Shown here: in pieces, positions 1-5,811 of the stretch
Layout: every line of letters starts with the position of its first letter
Numbering within the stretch: the stretch's first letter is position 1
Assembly (NCBI GenBank): GCA_032249615.1
Contig: JAVVHH010000116.1
Coordinates: 1 to 11,782 of the forward strand
Length of the DNA stretch: 11,782 bases
Reading direction: 5' to 3'
Source: JAVVHH01 sp032249615
Lineage (GTDB): Bacteria > Pseudomonadota > Alphaproteobacteria > Acetobacterales > Acetobacteraceae
The notes under the pieces: model-generated
What the model was told of the DNA's origin: nothing
Database searches by the model: none
Seen by the model: the letters and a program-made list of their open reading frames with translations, nothing else
Position numbers and translations under genes: made by a program

Positions 1-176
1 GCCTGGAGCGTCAGCATCGCGACCATGCTGCCCACCATGAACACATTAAAATGTGCGAAGTTGATGAGTTCCGCAATGCCGTACACCAGTGTGAACCCCA
101 GGGCGAGCAATGCATACATCGCCCCGAGGCTCAAACCGTTGATGACCTGCTGAACGACAATGTCGACCGAGGTCAA
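1..176 (-). CDS. livH: Branched-chain amino-acid ABC transporter permease, LivH type (partial, N-terminal part only)
   Basis: This is the first 58 codons of an inner-membrane permease of the HAAT (Liv) ABC importer family; the rest lies beyond the left edge of the window. The visible protein carries the hallmark LivH N-terminus: QQVINGLSLGAMYALLALGF, then LVYGI and INFAH, followed by FMVG, forming the first two hydrophobic segments. The start is a TTG at 176-174. It is chosen because a GGAG ribosome-binding sequence (187-184) sits seven bases upstream and because the LivH similarity begins right after it. The gene follows the binding-protein gene after 47 bp on the same strand, so the two are probably co-transcribed. 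The permease would move the ligand captured by that binding protein through the membrane with LivM, LivG and LivF partners, which are expected further left but not visible. One detail differs from the usual INFAHGD: here it reads INFAHFN. The family call is secure; the substrate is not. Confidence 0.9.
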   Translation of the reverse strand, partial: MTSVDIVVQQVINGLSLGAMYALLALGFTLVYGIAELINFAHFNVFMVGSMVAMLTLQ

Positions 177-183
177 ATACTCT

Positions 184-187
184 CTCC
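184..187 (-). promoter_or_regulatory. Ribosome-binding site of livH
   Basis: GGAG on the minus strand lies seven bases before a TTG codon at 176-174. It decides the start of the livH-type gene, since no ATG or GTG lies at a sensible place nearby. Confidence 0.6.
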
Positions 188-223
188 GAGAAGCTTCAGC
201 GCTGAATGGTGACTGTTGCCGAA

Positions 224-1501
224 CTAGGCCATCGGCGCAGTGCCGACATACTTGTACTGCGCCGTCGGATCATCGAGCGGCGCCTTGTCATCCTTTGTGA
301 TCTGGAAGACGCTGATCACCTTGTTCTTCAAGTCACCGTTCGCGTCGAACTCGACGGGACCAACCAGCGTGTTCTTCAGGTCGACATCCTGGATCGCGTC
401 GCGCACCGAATTGCGGTCGACCGGCTTCTTGGCTTTCACCAGATCCTTCACTGCCTGGATGATGACTTCCGCCGCCGTGTAGCACGTGACCGTGTAGTCA
501 TCCGGATGCTGGTTGAACTTCTTGGAATACGCGTCGCTGAATGCCTTCGCCTTCGCGTCCGAAGAGGCTTCGAAGTGCGGCGAAGCCACCGTCGCATACC
601 ACCCCTCGACCGCTGGGAACCCCGCGCCCTTCAGGAAGTCGGCACTCTGGATGCCGTCGCCGCCCGCCCTGATCATCTTCGGAATGATGTCGTAGGCCTG
701 CTTGGCTAGCTTGACACCCGCCTGTGCCACGCCGCCGTAATACAGCGAATCGGGGTTCAACGATTTGATCTTGGTCAGGATCGACGAGTAGTCGACCGCT
801 TTCGGGTCCAGCTTGTCGCGTCCGAGGATCTTCAACCCCTTCTTCTCCGCCTGCGCCTGGAACGCGTCGGCCAGGCCCACGCCATAGGCGCCGGTGTCGT
901 CCAGGACGAATACCGACTTCACCTTCAGCTTATCGGCCATGTAGTTGGCCATGTTCGGCCCTTGGAACGCATCCGTTGCGACCGTGCGGAAGTAGATCGC
1001 CTTGCCGGCCGGACGGTACTGTGCCGCGAACTTCGGATCGGTGATGTCCGGGTTGGTCGAGGACGGCGTGATGATCGCAAGGTCGCCCTGGCTCAGGATC
1101 GGCGCCATCGCTTTGCCGGCGCCCGACATCTGCGGCCCGATGGCTGCGACGGTCGACTTGTCCGACACCATGGAGCGCGCGTTGGTTGCCGCTTGCGCCG
1201 GGTCATACTGGCCGGCCGTGGGCGTCGCGTCGTCGTATTTGACGAGTTGGAAGGTGTAGCCCGGAACCTCGTGCTTTGCGTTCGCCTCGTCGAACGCAAG
1301 GATCGCGCCGTTGGCGATCCGCCCCGCATTCTCGGCGTCAGCTCCGGTGAACGATAGGTCTATCCCGATCTTCAAAACCTTGTCGGCCGCGCGGGCTTGT
1401 TCGCCAAAGCCCGTCGCGCCCGCGATCATCGTCGCGGAAAGCAGCACCCCCTTCAGTGTAGCGCGGCGTGAAATCATGTAGAGGCCCCCATAAAGTTGCA
1501 T
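224..1501 (-). CDS. Branched-chain amino-acid/amide ABC transporter substrate-binding protein (Peripla_BP_6 type)
   Basis: This is a 425-residue periplasmic binding protein of the LivJ/LivK/UrtA/AmiC superfamily. It captures an amino acid, urea or amide-like ligand and passes it to the Liv-type permease that follows. The N-terminus has a twin-arginine signal (SRRATLKG at residues 11-18), a hydrophobic stretch, and an ARA cleavage site near residues 36-38. The mature protein opens with KIGIDLSFTG, and the first lobe contains IGPQMSGAG (121-129) and ITPSST (144-149), both typical of the family's ligand cleft. Two starts are possible. The ATG at 1501 has a GAGGG ribosome-binding sequence five bases upstream. 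The ATG at 1477 (residue 9) gives a more ordinary signal peptide but only a GGGGG upstream. I prefer 1501. A sigma-54-like promoter precedes the gene, and livH follows after 47 bp. The ligand cannot be told from sequence; branched-chain amino acids are the default name, not a demonstrated substrate. Confidence 0.92.
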   Translation of the reverse strand: MQLYGGLYMISRRATLKGVLLSATMIAGATGFGEQARAADKVLKIGIDLSFTGADAENAGRIANGAILAFDEANAKHEVPGYTFQLVKYDDATPTAGQYDPAQAATNARSMVSDKSTVAAIGPQMSGAGKAMAPILSQGDLAIITPSSTNPDITDPKFAAQYRPAGKAIYFRTVATDAFQGPNMANYMADKLKVKSVFVLDDTGAYGVGLADAFQAQAEKKGLKILGRDKLDPKAVDYSSILTKIKSLNPDSLYYGGVAQAGVKLAKQAYDIIPKMIRAGGDGIQSADFLKGAGFPAVEGWYATVASPHFEASSDAKAKAFSDAYSKKFNQHPDDYTVTCYTAAEVIIQAVKDLVKAKKPVDRNSVRDAIQDVDLKNTLVGPVEFDANGDLKNKVISVFQITKDDKAPLDDPTAQYKYVGTAPMA

Positions 1502-1506
1502 ACCAG

Positions 1507-1511
1507 CCCTC
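1507..1511 (-). promoter_or_regulatory. Ribosome-binding site of the substrate-binding protein gene
   Basis: GAGGG on the minus strand lies five bases before the ATG at 1501-1499. It favours this start over the in-frame ATG at 1477. Confidence 0.55.
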
Positions 1512-1537
1512 GAACCAGAGCACGCAACTCAATAGGT

Positions 1538-1553
1538 AGCAAGCACCGTGCCG
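1538..1553 (-). promoter_or_regulatory. Sigma-54 (RpoN) -24/-12 promoter of the uptake operon
   Basis: The minus strand reads CGGCACGGTGCTTGCT. The known RpoN consensus is TGGCACG, four free bases, then TTGC(A/T); the match is exact except for the first base. The invariant GG (1552-1551) and GC (1540-1539) are ten bases apart, as the consensus requires. The predicted transcription start is near 1527, giving a leader of about 26 bases before the ATG at 1501, with room for the GAGGG site. RpoN promoters need an activator such as NtrC, and uptake of nitrogen-containing compounds is a common target of that control. The activator and the condition are inferred; only the promoter match is seen. Confidence 0.6.
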
Positions 1554-1625
1554 GCTGACATTAAAAACTGGAGCCGGTTCCATGCTGGCGAGCTCGTCGA
1601 GCGCTGGCGGCAACGCTTGAGCGAT

Positions 1626-1644
1626 CTGCCTCTAATGAAGGCAG
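1626..1644 (-). repeat. Short inverted repeat between the ABC-F and binding-protein genes
   Basis: A six-base perfect dyad (CTGCCT and AGGCAG with a seven-base spacer) lies about 25 bases after the ABC-F stop codon. It is also about 100 bases upstream of the predicted start from the sigma-54 promoter. It could form a weak hairpin ending the ABC-F transcript, but no run of T follows it, so it is not a normal intrinsic terminator. It could equally be an activator site. A dyad this short is expected by chance in a gap of this size. Confidence 0.2.
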
Positions 1645-1669
1645 GTTGAGCGCCAAACACCACCGCCCC

Positions 1670-3547
1670 TCAAGCCGCGCCTTCCAGCGCCTCCGACGCC
1701 TCGAGCCAGAGCGTCTCGGCGGCTTCGGTTTCGCGTCCGAGGACGGCAAGGCGCTGATTGATTGCAGCAATATCGGCGGCCTTACCCGGCACATACAGGG
1801 CGGGGTCAGCCAGTTGCGCTTCGAGCCGGGTCTTCTCGGCCGCCAGTTTCGCGAGGCGGCTCTCGGCGTCCTTGGCCTGCCGCCGCAACGGCGCCTGCTG
1901 GGCGCGGATTTCAGCCCGGTCGCGGCGGTCGTCACGGCGGGTCGGTCCCTCGGGCTTGCCAGCCGGACGAGCGCGATCAGCCAGCAACGACCGGTATTCG
2001 TCCATCGCGCCCTCGAAAGCCCGGACGGTGCCGTCGGCGACGAGCCAAAGCCGGTCGGCCACCAGATCGACCAGATGGGGATCGTGGGTGATGAGCAGAA
2101 CGGCACCCTCGAAAGCGGCCAAGGCGCGCACCAGCGCCTCGCGGGCGTCGATGTCGAGATGGTTCGTGGGCTCATCCAGAATGAGCAGCTGCGGCGCGTC
2201 GCGCGTGGCGAGCGCGAGCAGAAGCCGCGCTTTCTCGCCGCCGGAAAGGGCCGAGATCTTGGTCCCGGCGCGGTCGGCGTCGAGCCCGAAACGCGCCAGT
2301 TGGCTTCTGATCTGCGGCGGCGTGGCCTGCGGCAGCGCGCGGGTCATGTGGTCGATGGGCGTGTCGTCCATCACCAGCTCGTCTGTCTGATGCTGGGCGA
2401 AGTAGCCGACGCCGAGCCGGGGCGAGCGGCGGACCTCACCCGAGAGTGGGTCGAGGCGGCCGGCGATCAGCTTGGCGAGCGTGCTCTTACCGTTGCCGTT
2501 GGAGCCGAGCAGCGCGACCCGGTCGTCCATGTCCAGGCTGAGATTGAGGCCGGAGAGCACAGGCCGACCGTCATAGCCCACGGCAACCCGCTCGAGAGCG
2601 AGGATGGGCGGGGCGAGGCGCTTCGGTTGCGGAAAGTCGAACGTCGTCGGCGCGTCCGCGACGACGGTCTCCAGCACCGGGAGCTTCTCGAGCGCTTTGA
2701 TCCGGGATTGGGCCTGCCGCGCTTTGGTGGCTTTGGACCGGAAACGGTCGACGAAGGCCTGCATGTGGGCGCGCTGGGCGGCGATGCGCTCGGCCATCCG
2801 CGTCTGCTGCATGGCCTGCTCGGTCTTGATGCGAACGAACTCGTCGTAGCCGCCGGGCGTCAGACTCAGCTTGCCGCGGTCGAGATGCGCGATGGCTTCC
2901 ACGGCGCGGTCGAGCAAGCCGCGATCGTGGCTGACGATGAGCGCAGCCCCAGGGAAACGAGCAAGCCAGCCCTCTAGCCAGAGCGTCGCCTCGAGGTCGA
3001 GGTGATTGGTGGGCTCGTCGAGCAGCAGCAGGTCGGGGTTGGCGAACAGCGCCGAGGCGAGCGCGACGCGCATGCGCCAGCCGCCCGAGTAGTCGCTCAC
3101 CGGGCGGGCCTGGGCGGCCGCGTCGAAGCCGAGGCCGGCGAGGATGGCCGCAGCCCGGGCGGGGGCACTCTCGGCCCCGATCGTGCGGAGGCGCTCGTGG
3201 ATTTCTGCCTGCCGGCCCGGGTCGACCAGCCCGCGGTCGGCGCGCTCCCGTTCGGCCAGCAGCGTCTGCCGCTCGAGGTCGGTCGCCAGCACCGTGTCGA
3301 CGAGGCTCGCGGGGCCGGAGGGTGCCTCCTGCCGCACCTGGGCGAGCCGGGCGCGAGCCGACAGGCTGATGGCCCCGCCGTCGATCCCGATCTCGCCCAT
3401 GATCGCTTTCAGCAGCGTGCTCTTGCCGGCGCCATTGCGGCCGACCAACCCGATCCGGCGGCCGGGATCGACCCGCAGAGTCGCCTCGTCGAGCAAGGTC
3501 CGCCCCGCCATGCGCAGCGTCACGCCATCGATCACCAGCAGGCTCAT
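1670..3547 (-). CDS. ABC-F family ATPase, YheS-like (ribosome-associated)
   Basis: This 625-residue soluble protein has two tandem ATP-binding cassettes and no membrane segment, the ABC-F architecture. Cassette 1 has Walker A GRNGAGKST (36-44), signature SGGWR (154-158) and Walker B LLLLDEPTNHLDL (173-185). Cassette 2 has GSNGNGKST (348-356), LSGGEKAR (434-441) and LLILDEPTNHLDI (454-466). The linker (about 230-300) has the charged DRFRSKATKARQAQSR pattern of ABC-F proteins that reach into the ribosome. A charged, probably coiled-coil tail occupies about 540-625. The SGGWRMR run and overall length fit E. coli YheS best; Uup is the main alternative. ABC-F proteins bind the ribosomal E site and help stalled translation; a resistance role is possible for the family but not indicated here. 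All catalytic residues are present. The start at 3547 lacks a strong ribosome-binding site. The gene is divergent from ndk with 85 bp between. Confidence 0.93.
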   Translation of the reverse strand: MSLLVIDGVTLRMAGRTLLDEATLRVDPGRRIGLVGRNGAGKSTLLKAIMGEIGIDGGAISLSARARLAQVRQEAPSGPASLVDTVLATDLERQTLLAERERADRGLVDPGRQAEIHERLRTIGAESAPARAAAILAGLGFDAAAQARPVSDYSGGWRMRVALASALFANPDLLLLDEPTNHLDLEATLWLEGWLARFPGAALIVSHDRGLLDRAVEAIAHLDRGKLSLTPGGYDEFVRIKTEQAMQQTRMAERIAAQRAHMQAFVDRFRSKATKARQAQSRIKALEKLPVLETVVADAPTTFDFPQPKRLAPPILALERVAVGYDGRPVLSGLNLSLDMDDRVALLGSNGNGKSTLAKLIAGRLDPLSGEVRRSPRLGVGYFAQHQTDELVMDDTPIDHMTRALPQATPPQIRSQLARFGLDADRAGTKISALSGGEKARLLLALATRDAPQLLILDEPTNHLDIDAREALVRALAAFEGAVLLITHDPHLVDLVADRLWLVADGTVRAFEGAMDEYRSLLADRARPAGKPEGPTRRDDRRDRAEIRAQQAPLRRQAKDAESRLAKLAAEKTRLEAQLADPALYVPGKAADIAAINQRLAVLGRETEAAETLWLEASEALEGAA

Positions 3548-3562
3548 GGGCGGAGACTACCC

Positions 3563-3590
3563 GACCGGCCGCGCCCTTGCCCAGCCGGTC
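3563..3590. repeat. Inverted repeat in the ABC-F/ndk divergent promoter region
   Basis: Two perfect seven-base arms, GACCGGC (3563-3569) and GCCGGTC (3584-3590), lie in the 85-bp gap between the divergent starts. Their centres are 21 bases apart, two helical turns, which is suitable for a dimeric regulator. No convincing -35/-10 pair is visible in either direction. Because the arms are GC-only apart from one base each, chance occurrence in this genome is quite possible. Confidence 0.25.
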
Positions 3591-3632
3591 CGAACTGTCC
3601 TAAAGCGCGGCACCCCACAACCGAGACAGAGT

Positions 3633-4052
3633 ATGACCGAACGCACCCTCTCCATCCTCAAGCCCGACGCGACCCGGCGCAACCTGACCGGCAAGATCAA
3701 CGCCGTGTTTGAGGAAAACGGATTGCGGATCGTCGCGCAGAAGCGCATGCGCCTGTCGCAGGCGCAGGCCGAAGCGTTCTACGGCGCCCACAAGGAGCGC
3801 GGCTTCTTCCGCGATCTCGTGACCTTCATGACCTCCGGCCCAGTGGTGGTCCAGGTCCTCGAGGGCGAAGACGCGATCGCGCACAACCGCAAGCTCATGG
3901 GCGCAACCAACCCGGCGAATGCCGAGGAAGGAACCATCCGCAAGATGTTCGCCGAGAGCATCGAAGCCAACAGCGCCCACGGCTCCGACAGCCCCGAGGC
4001 AGCCGCCCAAGAGATCGCGTTTTTCTTCTCGGGCACCGAAATCGTTGGCTGA
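3633..4052 (+). CDS. ndk: Nucleoside diphosphate kinase
   Basis: This 139-residue cytosolic enzyme transfers the gamma phosphate from ATP to nucleoside diphosphates, through a phosphohistidine, to balance the NTP and dNTP pools. The whole active site is visible. Lys10 lies in ILKPDATRRNL. Tyr50, Arg86 and Thr92 lie in the HNRKLMGATNPANA segment and before it. Arg103 lies in GTIRKMF. Asn113 and the catalytic His116 lie in NSAHGSDS, where NSVHGSD is more usual. Length matches the bacterial family (about 140). The ATG at 3633 is chosen because the similarity begins there; the reading frame stays open much further upstream, but that part is antisense to the ABC-F gene. A GAGA lies about eight bases upstream as a modest ribosome-binding site. 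The small lipoprotein gene overlaps its stop codon. Confidence 0.97.
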   Translation: MTERTLSILKPDATRRNLTGKINAVFEENGLRIVAQKRMRLSQAQAEAFYGAHKERGFFRDLVTFMTSGPVVVQVLEGEDAIAHNRKLMGATNPANAEEGTIRKMFAESIEANSAHGSDSPEAAAQEIAFFFSGTEIVG

Positions 4053-4443
4053 AGCACGCGTTCTCTTGGCGGCGGCGGCCGGTCTGCTGATGGCCGGTTG
4101 CGCCGCCAAGCCGGAGCCCATCGTGCTGCGGCCGCCGCCGGCCCCGCCGAGCGGCATCGAGGGGCGGTATCGCGGCACGGCGCGGCTGATCCGCTCGGAC
4201 AATCGCTACTGCCCCCGCAGCGGCCCGCGTGTCTATGAGTTGCAGAACGGGGCGGTGACCCTGTCCTATCAAGGTCCTGGCCGAACCCGGGTGCCGCTGA
4301 CGGCGCCGGTCGGCCCAGACGGCAAGTTCGACATTTCCGACGGCGAAGGCCGGCTCGAGGGCAAGGCCGCCGACGGCACCCTCGTCATGACGATCGCCAG
4401 CCAATTCTGCGAACACCACTGGACCATGCGCCTGATCGACTGA
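4045..4443 (+). CDS. Small predicted lipoprotein of unknown function
   Basis: I do not recognise this protein. Read from a TTG at 4045 it has 132 residues. It begins with a short positive start (MAEAR), a hydrophobic run (VLLAAAAGLL) and a lipobox MAGC with Cys19 as the lipid-bearing residue, so it is probably anchored in the outer membrane. A proline-rich tether (about 23-37) follows. The remainder looks beta-rich, starting GIEGRYRGTARLI and containing two cysteines (56 and 122) that could form a disulfide. The TTG start overlaps the ndk stop by eight bases (TTGGCTGA). No ATG or GTG gives a signal peptide, since the first ATG lies inside the lipobox. An alternative TTG at 4066 would give a shorter leader without a positive charge. 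No clear ribosome-binding site is seen, so translation may depend on coupling to ndk. Its end faces the MFS gene with six bases between. Confidence 0.72.
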   Translation: MAEARVLLAAAAGLLMAGCAAKPEPIVLRPPPAPPSGIEGRYRGTARLIRSDNRYCPRSGPRVYELQNGAVTLSYQGPGRTRVPLTAPVGPDGKFDISDGEGRLEGKAADGTLVMTIASQFCEHHWTMRLID

Positions 4444-4449
4444 TCGCGC

Positions 4450-5811
4450 TCAGCGCTTGCCTGCAAACAGCCGCGAGAAGCTGATCAGGCACGCCGCCCC
4501 GGAGAACCCCGCCGCCAATGCGAGGGCCAGAGAGGGGCCGTGAGCGGCGGTGATACCAAAGCAGAGTGCGACCAGCGCCGCACCCGTGGATTGCCCCATC
4601 AGCCGCGAGGTCGCAACGATGCCGGACGCGCCGCCACTGCGACCCGGCGGCGCACTCGACATGATCGCCCGCAGGTTGGGCGATTGGAAGAAGCCGAATC
4701 CCGCGCCGCAGATCAGCATCCGCCACGCGATCGCCATGCCCTGCGCGCCGTCCGGCAGAGCGGCCATGAGCGCCAAGCCGAGCGTGAGCAGCGCCATGCC
4801 GATGCCGCCGAGGATAGCGGGCGGGAAACGGTCCGATAGCGGGCCAGCCACAGGCGCCATCAGCGCCGTCGCAACCGGCCACGGGGTCAGCAACAGGCCA
4901 GTTTCGACGGCTGTGCGCCCCATGTCGAGCTGGAAGAGGAAGGGCAGCGACACGAACGCCAGGCCCTGCGCGGCGAACGAGCACATCGCGGTCACCGAGG
5001 AGAGCGCGAACATGGGGCGTCGATAAAGGTCGATCGGCAGCAGCGGCACTGGCAGTCTGAGCTGGCGCCGCACCAGCGCGACGCCAGACCCGACCACGAT
5101 CGCCAGCAGCGCCGCCGTCTGCACCGCCGAAGCCCGATGTGCGGCCTCGCCGATCATGAAAATCAGGGCACCAAAGAACACCGCGTTCAGCACGCCGCTC
5201 TGCCAGTCGAACCGATGCGGCGACAGCGGCGTGTCCGGCAGGGCGCGGACGGCAAGCGCCATCGCCGCGATCCCGATCGGCACATTGACCGCGAACAGCA
5301 TGGGCCACGGCCCCACGGACAAGAGCCCGGCCGCGATCGAAGGGCCGATGGCCGTGCTCACGCCCACCACCATCGCGTTGAAGCCGACGCCGCGCCCGAG
5401 CTGCCCGGCCGGGTAGATGAACCGGATCAGAGCGGTGTTGACGCTCATGATCCCGGCCGCCCCGACGCCTTGCAGCACGCGCGCTCCGGTCAGCGTCGGC
5501 AGCGACCAGCTCATGGCGCAAAGCAGGGAGGCGATCGTGAACAGACCAAGTCCCCAGAGGTAGACCCGGCGAAAGCCATGGATCTCGCCGAGCGTCGAGA
5601 GCGGCAGCAGCGTCGCCACCAGGGCCAGCTGATAGGCGTTGACGACCCACACCGACGCCGCCGGACTGGCCTGCACGTCGATGGCGATCGTCGGCAGCGC
5701 GGTGTTCGCGATCGAGGTGTCGAGCGACGCCATCCCCACTGCCAGAACGATGGTCGCGACCGCCCATCTCCGCTGGCCTACCGGAACGCCGTCGCCCACC
5801 ACCGCGCTCAC
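4450..5811 (-). CDS. MFS drug transporter, DHA2 (EmrB/QacA-like) family
   Basis: This 453-residue inner-membrane protein is a proton-driven exporter of the 14-helix drug:H+ antiporter class. Family marks are LDTSIANTALPTIA (30-43, the DHA2 motif D1), RVLQGVGAAG (111-120, motif B with its key arginine) and GVSTAIGPSIAAGLL (150-164, the antiporter motif C). The usual motif A loop, LGDRxGRR, reads LGEIHGFRR here, lacking the conserved Asp. The start is taken as the GTG at 5811, whose GTGA overlaps the stop of the upstream ABC exporter. GTG codons at residues 4 and 5 are alternatives. The frame is open further upstream, but that part lies inside the ABC exporter gene. The overlap implies one transcript and coupled translation with the exporter. 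Only six bases separate its end from the convergent lipoprotein gene. The substrate is unknown. Confidence 0.9.
   Translation of the reverse strand: MSAVVGDGVPVGQRRWAVATIVLAVGMASLDTSIANTALPTIAIDVQASPAASVWVVNAYQLALVATLLPLSTLGEIHGFRRVYLWGLGLFTIASLLCAMSWSLPTLTGARVLQGVGAAGIMSVNTALIRFIYPAGQLGRGVGFNAMVVGVSTAIGPSIAAGLLSVGPWPMLFAVNVPIGIAAMALAVRALPDTPLSPHRFDWQSGVLNAVFFGALIFMIGEAAHRASAVQTAALLAIVVGSGVALVRRQLRLPVPLLPIDLYRRPMFALSSVTAMCSFAAQGLAFVSLPFLFQLDMGRTAVETGLLLTPWPVATALMAPVAGPLSDRFPPAILGGIGMALLTLGLALMAALPDGAQGMAIAWRMLICGAGFGFFQSPNLRAIMSSAPPGRSGGASGIVATSRLMGQSTGAALVALCFGITAAHGPSLALALAAGFSGAACLISFSRLFAGKR

Noticed and set aside
195..206. Perfect 12-base palindrome TTCAGCGCTGAA between the binding protein and livH
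   Set aside because: A few such palindromes are expected by chance in a window this long, and it has no loop to form a useful RNA hairpin.
1551..1577. Inverted repeat CCGGCT/AGCCGG with a 15-base spacer upstream of the binding-protein gene
   Set aside because: Six GC-rich bases with a long spacer are weak evidence, and the left arm is part of the sigma-54 promoter match, which explains it better.
1646..2977. Long plus-strand open frame (443 codons) opposite the ABC-F gene
   Set aside because: The minus strand encodes a full set of ABC-F motifs here. The antisense frame is open because of high third-position GC, and its translation shows no family pattern.
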